Shown: one piece after another, positions 1 through 5,234 of the stretch
Position numbering within the stretch: the first letter of the stretch is position 1
Layout of the letters: every line of letters starts with the position of its first letter
NCBI GenBank assembly: GCA_964343805.1
Contig: CAYFLR010000091.1
Location: 1-16,649 of the forward strand
Length of the DNA stretch: 16,649 nt
Direction of reading: 5' to 3'
Source of the DNA: CAYFLR01 sp964343805
GTDB lineage: Bacteria; Bdellovibrionota_B; Oligoflexia; CAYFLR01
Notes under the pieces: generated by a model
What the model saw: only the letters and a program-made list of their open reading frames with translations
Databases searched by the model: none
Told to the model about the DNA's origin: nothing
Program-made: the position numbers and the translations under genes

Positions 1-163
1 AGAGTGCTCTACTACTGTTCTTGACCTGGTCCCAAAGCCTCTTATAAAGGTCTAGAGTTTCAATCGTTTGTTTAATCCCGCAACCGCATCGGTGGTAAAC
101 ACTGCGTTTACCACCGATGGTTATTTTGGGCGCACTTCTCCATTCCCAAAATGACCATTCCAT
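1..163 (-). CDS. Possible hypothetical protein, 3' part beyond window edge
   Basis: Reading the minus strand from the ATG at 163 gives 54 open codons that run off the left edge. Two in-frame stops lie a few codons upstream of that ATG, so the start is well bounded. The product begins MEWSFWEW and has a small Cys pair (HRCGCG, about residues 24-29) followed by a helix-like stretch (TIETLDLYKRLWDQV). I recognise no family. No Shine-Dalgarno is evident, and a perfect 14-bp inverted repeat (87-119) lies inside the reading frame, so the frame could also be a by-product of a structured element. It sits at the outer side of a repeat-rich, probably mobile segment. Confidence 0.3.
   Translation of the reverse strand, partial: MEWSFWEWRSAPKITIGGKRSVYHRCGCGIKQTIETLDLYKRLWDQVKNSSRAL
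87..119. repeat. Perfect 14-bp inverted repeat with 5-nt loop
   Basis: Left arm CATCGGTGGTAAAC (87-100), loop ACTGC (101-105), right arm GTTTACCACCGATG (106-119). All 14 pairs match. No T-run follows on either side, so it is not a standard terminator. It lies inside the possible minus-strand reading frame at 1-163. A second, shorter inverted repeat (ATTTTGGG 123-130 with CCCAAAAT 145-152) and a 6-bp hairpin (AATGAG 243-248 with CTCATT 252-257) lie nearby. Confidence 0.75.
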
Positions 164-273
164 GTCGCTGGGCTATCAATCGCTATCTCTAAAATGATTG
201 TTTTTAGGGTAAGAATGTGCGATATGGCATGTGCAAAGCTGAAATGAGGTTCTCATTGCTCTTCTGGCTGAAT

Positions 274-311
274 CCTTATGAGAACTCTTCCACCATCAAG
301 TTTCTAGATCC
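274..311 (+). repeat. 38-bp direct repeat, copy 1
   Basis: Begins CCTTATGAGAACTCTTCCAC and ends TTTCTAGATCC. It matches 2459-2496 in 37 of 38 positions (T versus C at repeat position 23). This copy lies 3 bp before a detached tRNA-Leu 3'-end fragment. The other copy abuts the right end of the insertion sequence. Confidence 0.85.
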
Positions 312-314
312 CAC

Positions 315-333
315 TGATACCCAGGGCCGGAAT
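315..333 (-). repeat. tRNA-Leu 3'-end fragment (att-like), copy A
   Basis: TGATACCCAGGGCCGGAAT is identical to 2607-2625, which is the 3' end of the tRNA-Leu(UAA) gene plus the bases just after it. It is in the same orientation as the real gene. No tRNA body follows. A short identity to a tRNA 3' end is the usual footprint of an integrase attachment site, or else a remnant of a duplicated tRNA gene. Which of the two applies here is inference. Confidence 0.6.
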
Positions 334-450
334 GTATGAGAGCCTGCAGGCTCTCACCCGCTAGGCTCGCTCGGGTTTCACCCTCATCTCGTGAAAGCAG
401 CAAAGCTGCTTTTGAACCGGCTCCGAACCCAGTTCTGTCCTGGGCAGAAA
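334..450. other. Non-coding hairpin-rich stretch between tRNA fragments A and B
   Basis: Contains a perfect 20-bp palindrome (337-356, TGAGAGCCTGCAGGCTCTCA), a 7-bp hairpin AAAGCAG (394-400) / CTGCTTT (406-412) followed by one more T, and a 5-bp hairpin CCCAG / CTGGG near 428-443. On the minus strand the segment starts GCCCAGG, like the 5' acceptor strand of the tRNA-Leu, and ends with the tRNA 3' fragment at 315-333. It might therefore derive from a tRNA-like transcript, but no cloverleaf can be drawn. A 73-codon plus-strand frame (336-557) across it is not credible, because it reads through palindromes, a terminator and a tRNA fragment. Confidence 0.4.
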
Positions 451-480
451 AAAAGCCGACTCGAAAGTCGGCTTATTTTA
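448..480 (-). terminator. Rho-independent terminator (minus strand)
   Basis: Stem AAGCCGACT (453-461) / AGTCGGCTT (466-474) with tetraloop CGAA. On the minus strand it is followed by eight T residues (complement of the A-run ending at 454). It directly follows the tRNA-Leu 3' fragment at 480-500 as read on the minus strand, just as the terminator at 2565-2597 follows the real tRNA-Leu gene. Confidence 0.7.
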
Positions 481-500
481 TACCCAGGGCCGGAATTGAA
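480..500 (-). repeat. tRNA-Leu 3'-end fragment (att-like), copy B
   Basis: ATACCCAGGGCCGGAATTGA continues to 21 bp identical to 2609-2629, covering the acceptor 3' strand and part of the T-arm of tRNA-Leu. It then diverges. With a terminator on its outer side it has the architecture of a tRNA gene 3' end. That fits the far end of an element integrated between here and the intact tRNA at 2610-2693. Confidence 0.65.
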
Positions 501-567
501 ATAGCCCTGACCACTTTTTTAACTTTAATAAATTCAAATAGATACCTTGACCATTAAGGATTAGGAG

Positions 568-622
568 CTTACTTGAGTTTACTTCAATTTACCCTGATTT
601 ACCCACCTTTACCAAAGTTTCC
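568..622 (+). repeat. Six TTTAC-type pentamers phased at exactly 10 bp
   Basis: CTTAC at 568, TTTAC at 578, 588, 598 and 608, and TTTCC at 618. Each starts exactly 10 bp after the previous one, and the intervening five bases differ (e.g. TTCAA, CCTGA, CCACC). The phase equals about one DNA turn. That fits either an array of protein-binding sites on one face of the helix or a bent T-tract segment. It lies about 70 bp inside the tRNA-derived att-like site B, the kind of position where integrase arm sites are found. That role is inference. Confidence 0.7.
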
Positions 623-701
623 ACACCAAAAACACACCGCAAAAAGGGCTAGGAGGAAACTAGCACTGGGTAGTACATGTTTAAAAACTGGAATTTAGGT
701 A

Positions 702-730
702 TTTACAATGTAGTAACGTTGTTGTATGAT
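702..730 (+). promoter_or_regulatory. Sigma-70-like promoter of brnTA
   Basis: TTTACA (702-707), a 17-bp spacer, then TATGAT (725-730). The brnT ATG begins at 736, so a start 6-7 bases after the -10 box would fall on the start codon and give a leaderless mRNA. The spacer holds the palindrome AACGTT (715-720) and the flanks TACAA (704-708)/TTGTA (722-726) form a dyad. These are plausible BrnA operator elements, by analogy with autorepressed brnTA operons. Confidence 0.6.
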
Positions 731-735
731 AAGAT

Positions 736-1023
736 ATGTTATTTGAATGGGACGACCAAAAAGCATTACTTAATTTCAAAAAACACAAGGTTAGATTCAC
801 TGAAGCTGTTTCTATTTGGCTTGATGCTAATGCTTTAGAAATATGTGATGAAAACCACTCTCAATCTGAAGATAGATGGATAAGGCTTGGGATATCTAGA
901 CAATCTAAAATTCTAGTCGTCGTCTACGTGGAGAAACTTGAAAACATGCGAATTAGAATCATTTCAGCTCGAAAAGCTACAAAAAACGAAAAAGATGAGT
1001 ATTTTTCTAGGATCAAATTATGA
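736..1023 (+). CDS. brnT: BrnT-family ribonuclease toxin
   Basis: This is a 95-residue protein of the BrnT (DUF497) family: RelE-fold RNA-cleaving toxins that slow growth by inhibiting translation and are neutralised by BrnA. Family hallmarks are visible: FEWDDQKA near the start, N-x-x-KH (residues about 13-17), the SEDR segment, the ILVVVYVE strand, and the closing RIRIISARKATKNEKDEY block. The length is normal. The ATG at 736 is fixed by homology at FEWD. There is no Shine-Dalgarno, and the promoter ends 5 bp before the ATG, so translation may be leaderless. The stop overlaps the brnA start by 4 bp (ATGA), the usual toxin-first brnTA order. It lies in a repeat-rich mobile segment next to tRNA-derived att-like sequence. 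Confidence 0.93.
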   Translation: MLFEWDDQKALLNFKKHKVRFTEAVSIWLDANALEICDENHSQSEDRWIRLGISRQSKILVVVYVEKLENMRIRIISARKATKNEKDEYFSRIKL

Positions 1024-1262
1024 GAAAAGACTATGACTTCTCCAAAGCCAAAAAAGGCAAGAAGGTTAAAGAAGTTAAAATTTCAAAAACATTTCGCCTA
1101 GATCCAGATGTTCTAGAATGGCTAGAAATTCAAGGTGAGAAAGAAGGAATGGGCTACCAGACTTTTCTTAATTGGTTTTTACGCAAAGCCATGTTATCGG
1201 AAATATCTGTAGAAGAAAGAGTGGAAAAACTAGAAGAAATTATCACTAAAAAATTAGCCTAG
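1020..1262 (+). CDS. brnA: BrnA-family antitoxin/autorepressor
   Basis: An 80-residue antitoxin with the BrnA signature: an N-terminal DYDFSKAKKGK segment that contacts the toxin, then a ribbon-helix-helix DNA-binding domain (KTFRLDPDVLEWL, residues about 24-36; GMGYQTFLNWFLRKAM, about 43-58). A charged helix follows (EERVEKLEEIITKK). BrnA neutralises BrnT and, with it, represses the shared promoter. Translation is coupled to brnT through the ATGA overlap at 1020-1023. The 15 bp after its stop are followed directly by the left end of the insertion sequence at 1278, so any native terminator was separated from the gene. Confidence 0.92.
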   Translation: MRKDYDFSKAKKGKKVKEVKISKTFRLDPDVLEWLEIQGEKEGMGYQTFLNWFLRKAMLSEISVEERVEKLEEIITKKLA

Positions 1263-1277
1263 ATAACCTTAATATCC

Positions 1278-2458
1278 TGTAGTGGCGAAAAATATATTAC
1301 CCCTGCTAACGTTAGAACATACCATAATTAAATTTCCTTTGGTAGTCTTACAAATTGAGCCGAATTTGCTATAAACGGCCAATGATTTTTGAATGGATTT
1401 ATCTAATTTTTCGACTATTTCTTAGATCTTTGTTTTGGCGGCCATCGTTAGAAACGGTTGAGGTTGAAAATGCCCTACTGCTAAAAGAGATACAGTTGCT
1501 GCGAAGAAAGGTGAAGCGACCAAAATTACTTACTCTTGACCGTTTTTTCTATATTTTTCTTTACCAAAACTATAAAAATGCTCTCAATAAAGCGACTCTG
1601 ATTAAGCCAGCAACTGTTTTGGCTTGGCATAAAAAACTCGTGGCTCGTAAGTGGGATTACTCTAAGAAAAAGGTTGGACGACCACCCATTTCTGATGCAG
1701 TCAAAAAGCTCGTTGTAGAAATGAAACAAGCCAACAAACGATGGGGATGCCAAAGAATCAAGGGCGAGCTACATAAATTGGGGATTCATATCTGCAAAAG
1801 GTCAGTCAGCAATATTTTAAAGTCCTATGGTTTTGATCCCTCCAAAAGAAAGACCTCCTACTCCTGGTTTGAATTTCTTCATAGCCAGGGTAGTCGGTTT
1901 TGGGCCATGGATTTTTTTACCGTTGAGACACTTACATTGCAAAGGCTTTTTGTATTTTTCATAATTGATGTTCAGTCACGAGAAGTCGTTTTGTGGAATG
2001 TGGTTGACGGCCCTCCAAACGAGCACTGGTTACGCAATTATTTGAATTCAGAATTGGCTTTTCAAGATGACCTTCCGGATGTATTGATTAGTGATCGCGA
2101 TCATGTCTATGGTAAGTGGTTACAACCGTTCCTTGCGGATCGCGGGATAAAACTAGTAAAAACCCCTCCAAACACGCCTGTTTGCAATGCTTTTGCAGAA
2201 AGGTACGTAAGGACTGTTCGGCAGGATTGTTTGGATTGGATGCTAATATATAATGAGGAAGACCTGAAGCGTGTATTAAAGCAATGGACGAGTTATTATA
2301 ATGAGCGGCGAAGCCATTCTTCATTGGACTTTAATGCGCCTTGTCTGCAGTTTAATTTTAAAAATGAATTTTTTCACCTGGGTCAAGTCAAAAAAACAAG
2401 ATATTTAAATGGTTTGATTACTGATTTTGCTTTAGCTTCTTAATTTGTAGCCATTACA
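1278..2458 (+). mobile_element. DDE insertion sequence, 1181 bp, IS3/IS481-like integrase group
   Basis: The ends are imperfect terminal inverted repeats: left TGTAGTGGCGAAAAAT (1278-1293); right end, read inward from 2458, TGTAATGGCTACAAAT. They agree at 13 of 16 positions and both start with TGT. They enclose one complete transposase gene. The flanks share only CC on each side, so a longer target duplication is not visible. The right end abuts the second copy of the 38-bp repeat. I place it in the rve-domain IS481/IS3 superfamily from the transposase; an exact family name needs a database search. Confidence 0.75.
1382..2443 (+). CDS. IS transposase, DDE integrase-core (rve) domain
   Basis: A 353-residue transposase that would catalyse cut and strand transfer of the enclosing element. 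Order: N-terminal helical part; GRPPISDAV linker; HTH-like block KRWGCQRIKGELHKLGI (about 119-135) and KRSVSNILKSYG (139-150); then the catalytic core with acidic residues in AMDFFTVE (D177), ISDRDHVYG (D238) and NAFAERYVRT (E273). The second D and the E are 35 positions apart, the classic DDE spacing. YYNERRSHSSLDFNAP near the end is the usual family tail. No frameshift or internal stop is seen, so it may be active. I chose ATG 1382; a TTG at 1355 is possible, and neither has a good Shine-Dalgarno. Confidence 0.9.
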   Translation: MIFEWIYLIFRLFLRSLFWRPSLETVEVENALLLKEIQLLRRKVKRPKLLTLDRFFYIFLYQNYKNALNKATLIKPATVLAWHKKLVARKWDYSKKKVGRPPISDAVKKLVVEMKQANKRWGCQRIKGELHKLGIHICKRSVSNILKSYGFDPSKRKTSYSWFEFLHSQGSRFWAMDFFTVETLTLQRLFVFFIIDVQSREVVLWNVVDGPPNEHWLRNYLNSELAFQDDLPDVLISDRDHVYGKWLQPFLADRGIKLVKTPPNTPVCNAFAERYVRTVRQDCLDWMLIYNEEDLKRVLKQWTSYYNERRSHSSLDFNAPCLQFNFKNEFFHLGQVKKTRYLNGLITDFALAS

Positions 2459-2496
2459 CCTTATGAGAACTCTTCCACCACCAAGTTTCTAGATCC
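2459..2496 (+). repeat. 38-bp direct repeat, copy 2
   Basis: Matches 274-311 in 37 of 38 positions. Its first base is the first base outside the insertion sequence right end. Because copy 1 has no adjacent IS end, the repeat is not simply part of the IS. Confidence 0.85.
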
Positions 2497-2564
2497 TTTA
2501 ATTGGGGAAGAGCCTAATTCCGTATTTTTTCTACCAATGGTCATTTTGAAAACTCGCTCCAAAC

Positions 2565-2597
2565 AAAAAAAGACCAGCTAAGTTGCTGGTCTTTTTA
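2565..2597. terminator. Bidirectional rho-independent terminator
   Basis: Stem GACCAGC (2572-2578) / GCTGGTC (2585-2591), loop TAAGTT, with a 7-base A-run before and a 5-base T-run after. It serves the minus-strand tRNA-Leu gene, which ends at 2610, and can also stop plus-strand transcription from the IS side. Confidence 0.8.
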
Positions 2598-2609
2598 ATA
2601 AAAAATTGA

Positions 2610-2693
2610 TACCCAGGGCCGGAATTGAACCGGCACGCCCCAAAGGGCGAAGGATTTTAAGTCCTTTGCGTCTACCAATTTCGCCACCTGGGC
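2610..2693 (-). tRNA. tRNA-Leu(UAA)
   Basis: An 84-nt class II tRNA. Acceptor strands GCCCAGG (2693-2687) and CCTGGGT (2617-2611, with a G-U first pair), discriminator A, anticodon stem AAGGA/TCCTT with loop CTTAAAA giving anticodon TAA, a long variable arm CGCCCTTTGGGGCG, and a T-arm with GGTTCAATTCC. CCA is not encoded (the next bases are TCA). The 3' 19-21 bp recur at 315-333 and 480-500. No clear promoter of its own is visible between it and the hairpin at 2708-2733. Confidence 0.95.
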
Positions 2694-2707
2694 TCGAAAT
2701 TTCATGC

Positions 2708-2733
2708 AAAAAAAAAATACCCGTGAAGGGTAT
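2708..2733 (-). terminator. Terminator-like hairpin between the two tRNA genes
   Basis: Read on the minus strand: ATACCC, loop TTCAC, GGGTAT, then a run of T (complement of the A-run 2708-2717). It lies after tRNA-Gly and before tRNA-Leu, so it either ends the tRNA-Gly transcript or acts as a partial terminator/processing structure. Confidence 0.75.
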
Positions 2734-2744
2734 TGGGTGTGCTT

Positions 2745-2820
2745 TGGAGCGAAAGACGGGGATCAAACCCGCAACCCCAGCCTTGGCAAGGCTGTACTCT
2801 ATCAATTGAGCTACTTTCGC
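2745..2820 (-). tRNA. tRNA-Gly(GCC)
   Basis: A 76-nt tRNA: acceptor GCGAAAG / CTTTCGC, discriminator T, CCA encoded (2747-2745), D-arm with AGCTCAATTGATAGAG, anticodon stem CAGCC/GGCTG with loop TTGCCAA giving anticodon GCC, and T-arm GCGGGTTTGATCCCCG. Position 38 is A, not C. This matters because eukaryotic DNMT2 methylates C38 of tRNA-Gly(GCC), and a DNMT2-like gene lies just upstream. Confidence 0.95.
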
Positions 2821-2838
2821 TCTGTAAAAGCAGGAATG

Positions 2839-2867
2839 AAATTAGTCTTAAAATGTGATTTTGTCAA
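2839..2867 (-). promoter_or_regulatory. Sigma-70 promoter for the tRNA genes
   Basis: On the minus strand, TTGACA (2867-2862), a 17-bp spacer and TAATTT (2844-2839). The expected start near 2832 is about 12 bp upstream of tRNA-Gly, a typical tRNA leader. Confidence 0.7.
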
Positions 2868-2945
2868 GTAATTAATCGGAAAAAAGTGGTAAAAAATAAT
2901 TTTTTTAAATGAAAGATAAAAACCACACGATATCATCTTGTTAAA

Positions 2946-3821
2946 TCAAATAGGAAAGGCTTGGAAAAGGTACTTCAATACGCAAACAGAGAGACTGTTC
3001 CCCGCCAGTTTCCAACGAGCTCTTAAACTAAGTTGAGCTGGAAAGCGAAAGTTCAAAGGAAAGCCTAATAAGCCCACTACTTCTTCTGGAGTAAAATAGC
3101 GAGCTCCGGATTTGGTTTTAATAAATGATCCGGCACCCATCAGAGCTTTACCATAAGAGGAAGCAAAACAGGTGCTCACCACATCTATTGGAGAAGCAGG
3201 GTCAATTATCCGAATCGCATCATAGTACTTTTTAAAAAAATCAGCGGGCAAATCATAATCTTCGTTCACAACCTTCTGAAGGTATTCCTTTAAAGGCTTT
3301 TTGTAATTAGGAAGTGCAGGAAACTTTTTAAATGGATTTTTACTTGCCAATAGATAAAAACGAGGTCTCAAATTGGGAATACCTAAATGACTTGAGCAGA
3401 TCGTCCGCTCCAAAGTGTGATAGCCGAGATCTTTTAATAGAGTGCAAAACTTTTCATATGCCAGATTCTCTCTAAAACCCTGAACATTTTCAAACCCCAA
3501 AAAGGAAGGCTGCAACTCTGTAAGTAGGGTTAAAAGATGTTTAAAACTTTTTGCCCTGGGATCTTCTAAACCCAGCTGTTTTCCCTTAACGGTGAAGGGT
3601 TGGCAAGGAGGTGACATCCACCAAAAATCAGCCTGTAAATCTGATAATTCGTGGGCTTTTATATCCTCTAGATTTCTATTGTAAACAGGGTGTTTGTAAT
3701 TCTGCTGACAAGTAGTAACGGCATGAGGATTTTGATCAAAAGCGGCGGCAATTTCTACTTCATGTTCTAATACTGAGGCAGCAAATCCCCCAATGCCGCA
3801 ATAAAATTCCAGGGCACGCAA
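2946..3821 (-). CDS. DNMT2/TRDMT1-like cytosine-C5 methyltransferase
   Basis: A 291-residue SAM-dependent cytosine-5 methyltransferase. Motifs in order: FYCGIGGF (motif I, residues 6-13), MSPPCQPFT (motif IV, catalytic C73), GFENVQGF (motif VI, 109-116), IPNLRPRFYLLAS (motif VIII, 148-160), a short target-recognition part, YFTPEEVVGLLGFP (IX) and AGNSLSV (X). It has the DNMT2 arrangement: MSPPCQPFT, ENVQGF, GIPNLRPR, and a CF-x-x-x-YG-x-x-x-x-GAGS block (C218), equivalent to the DNMT2 CFT motif but reading CFA. DNMT2 enzymes methylate tRNA anticodon loops. A DNA methyltransferase role is the alternative; no restriction gene adjoins it. The start is TTG at 3821, supported by GAGGT 6 bp upstream. 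It follows pgsA by 22 bp in an apparent operon. Confidence 0.85.
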   Translation of the reverse strand: MRALEFYCGIGGFAASVLEHEVEIAAAFDQNPHAVTTCQQNYKHPVYNRNLEDIKAHELSDLQADFWWMSPPCQPFTVKGKQLGLEDPRAKSFKHLLTLLTELQPSFLGFENVQGFRENLAYEKFCTLLKDLGYHTLERTICSSHLGIPNLRPRFYLLASKNPFKKFPALPNYKKPLKEYLQKVVNEDYDLPADFFKKYYDAIRIIDPASPIDVVSTCFASSYGKALMGAGSFIKTKSGARYFTPEEVVGLLGFPLNFRFPAQLSLRARWKLAGNSLSVCVLKYLFQAFPI

Positions 3822-3843
3822 AACTACCTCAATACAGTGGCGA

Positions 3844-4422
3844 TTAATCCCATTGAGCTACAGTGAAATAACGATGAAAATACTGAGCAGCCGAAAAAAC
3901 TGAAAATAAAACCGAGATCCAGATAAAAACATTTCCCGCAATGCGGCAGTTGAGACCTAAATAGGTTCCCCATAACATCAAACCGGTGATTCCAACCAAT
4001 TGTACTGCGGTTTTCCACTTGCCCATCATCCCTACCGGAATTTCAATGCGATCTTCTAGAGAAACACTTCGCAGGCCGGAGATAGCAAAATCCCTGGTCA
4101 AGAGTATGACAACAGCCCAAGGATGAATTCTGTCCACATAGAGCAGCATAATGAGCCCCGAACTTACATACATCTTGTCAGCAATAGGATCGAGCAGTTT
4201 TCCCAATTTGGAAACGGCATCATATTTTCGCGCAATATAACCATCTAAACCATCGGTAATAGCACCGATAGCAAAGAAGCCAGCACAAAGCAGATCGCTC
4301 CATACCTGCTTATAAGGCAGAAAAATCATTATTATGGGGATGATCCCCACTCTGAGAAGAGTAATAATGTTGGGAACTTTTTTTATCCAGTCAGATTTGC
4401 TCTTTTCATTTGGTTGAATCAT
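3844..4422 (-). CDS. pgsA: CDP-diacylglycerol--glycerol-3-phosphate 3-phosphatidyltransferase
   Basis: A 192-residue integral membrane enzyme that makes phosphatidylglycerophosphate from CDP-diacylglycerol and glycerol-3-phosphate, the committed step to phosphatidylglycerol. The CDP-alcohol phosphotransferase motif is complete: D57-x2-D60-G-x2-A64-R65-x8-G74-x3-D78-x3-D82. NIITLLRVGIIPIIM at 18-32 is the usual first membrane segment, with further hydrophobic segments after the motif. The start is ATG 4422; an in-frame ATG at 4443 would add seven residues (MRWYVKE) but has no upstream Shine-Dalgarno. The start overlaps the end of the upstream RNA methyltransferase gene, indicating co-translation. 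Confidence 0.92.
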   Translation of the reverse strand: MIQPNEKSKSDWIKKVPNIITLLRVGIIPIIMIFLPYKQVWSDLLCAGFFAIGAITDGLDGYIARKYDAVSKLGKLLDPIADKMYVSSGLIMLLYVDRIHPWAVVILLTRDFAISGLRSVSLEDRIEIPVGMMGKWKTAVQLVGITGLMLWGTYLGLNCRIAGNVFIWISVLFSVFSAAQYFHRYFTVAQWD

Positions 4423-5215
4423 TTCTTTGACGTACCACCTCATACATTAAAATCGCCGCACTGCAAGATAGATTTAAAGAATCCATCTCACCAAGCATAG
4501 GGATTCTAATGGAAATTCCGCCATTGTCAATCCAAATTGGGGATAAACCAGACTTTTCTGAGCCAAACACCAGAGCCACACCCTGCTTAAAATTCACGTC
4601 TAAATAATTCTTGGAGGTTTGGAGTCTTGAATTGACGATTGAGATCTTCTCTTTCGTCAAATAGTTAATGGCTTCCTTCGAGGAGAGAGTAAAAAATGGA
4701 ACTGAAAAAAAGGCTCCTACGCTGGATCTAATTACATTCGGATTCCAAGGATCCACATCGGAATCACAAATTAAAATCCCATCCACTCCCGCTGCATCGG
4801 CCGTTCTAAAAAGGGCACCTAAGTTACCCGGTTTTTCAATTCCCTCCACCACCACCAAAAAAGGGGCAGATCCTTTGGTTTTTAAACGACTAAGTGGAAT
4901 CTCTTCTTTTTTTGCCAGCGCAATAAAAGAGGCACCAGTTCCCCGATAGCTTATTTTATCCCAGAGATAGGCATTCACCTCCACCGGATCTTTTGTCAAA
5001 TGAGTGCGGAGCTGGCCTAATAAATCCTTACTATTTTTATCTTTGATTCTTTCCGGACAAACAATAAGCTCTTCGAGTTGAATCTCTTTTTTACATGCCA
5101 GTTCAACTTCTTTATCCCCTTCTATATAATATAGCTGCTGGCTATCACGTAATTTTTTATTGGATTTGAGTTTAATTAAGTTTTTGATAAAACTATTTTG
5201 AGAACTGGTAATCAT
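4406..5215 (-). CDS. SpoU/TrmH-family RNA 2'-O-methyltransferase
   Basis: A 269-residue SPOUT methyltransferase of the TrmH/RlmB type, which methylates ribose 2'-OH in rRNA or tRNA. The N-terminal 100 residues resemble the SpoU substrate-binding domain (LYYIEGDKEVELA at 28-40). The C-terminal trefoil-knot domain shows all three motifs: motif 1 EGIEKPGNLGALFRTADA (124-141; N131, R137), motif 2 LVFGSEKSGLS (215-225; E220), motif 3 IPMLGEMDSLNLSCSAA (238-254; N248). The exact RNA target cannot be assigned. It starts 19 bp after the CheZ-like gene stop and overlaps pgsA, so it is part of the minus-strand row. No obvious Shine-Dalgarno. Confidence 0.88.
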   Translation of the reverse strand: MITSSQNSFIKNLIKLKSNKKLRDSQQLYYIEGDKEVELACKKEIQLEELIVCPERIKDKNSKDLLGQLRTHLTKDPVEVNAYLWDKISYRGTGASFIALAKKEEIPLSRLKTKGSAPFLVVVEGIEKPGNLGALFRTADAAGVDGILICDSDVDPWNPNVIRSSVGAFFSVPFFTLSSKEAINYLTKEKISIVNSRLQTSKNYLDVNFKQGVALVFGSEKSGLSPIWIDNGGISIRIPMLGEMDSLNLSCSAAILMYEVVRQRNDSTK

Positions 5216-5234
5216 AGGTTTTGCAAAAAATTGG

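Larger units (their letters stand above)
501..735. other. Non-coding region with phased repeats and promoter
   Basis: No reading frame is supported. It contains the TTTAC array (568-622), a 5-bp hairpin GCTAG (648-652) / CTAGC (660-664) around a GAGGAAA loop, and the brnTA promoter (702-730). Confidence 0.5.

Noticed and set aside
336..557. 73-codon plus-strand frame
   Set aside because: It crosses a perfect palindrome, a terminator and a tRNA 3' fragment; the RAGIE-like text in it is the usual antisense translation of a tRNA.
1..735. CRISPR array suggested by the regular spacing of repeats
   Set aside because: The periodic unit is 5 bp in a 10-bp period, with no 24-40-bp repeats and spacers and no cas gene.
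1306..1315. CTAACGTTAG palindrome, sharing AACGTT with the brnTA spacer
   Set aside because: A short palindrome inside the IS left end; the hexamer match is too common to call a second BrnA site.
147..2548. 13-bp inverted match (147-159 with 2536-2548)
   Set aside because: A 13-bp match is expected by chance a few times in a window of this size.
2606..2809. Frames on both strands across the tRNA genes
   Set aside because: They are translations of tRNA-Leu and tRNA-Gly sequence, not proteins.
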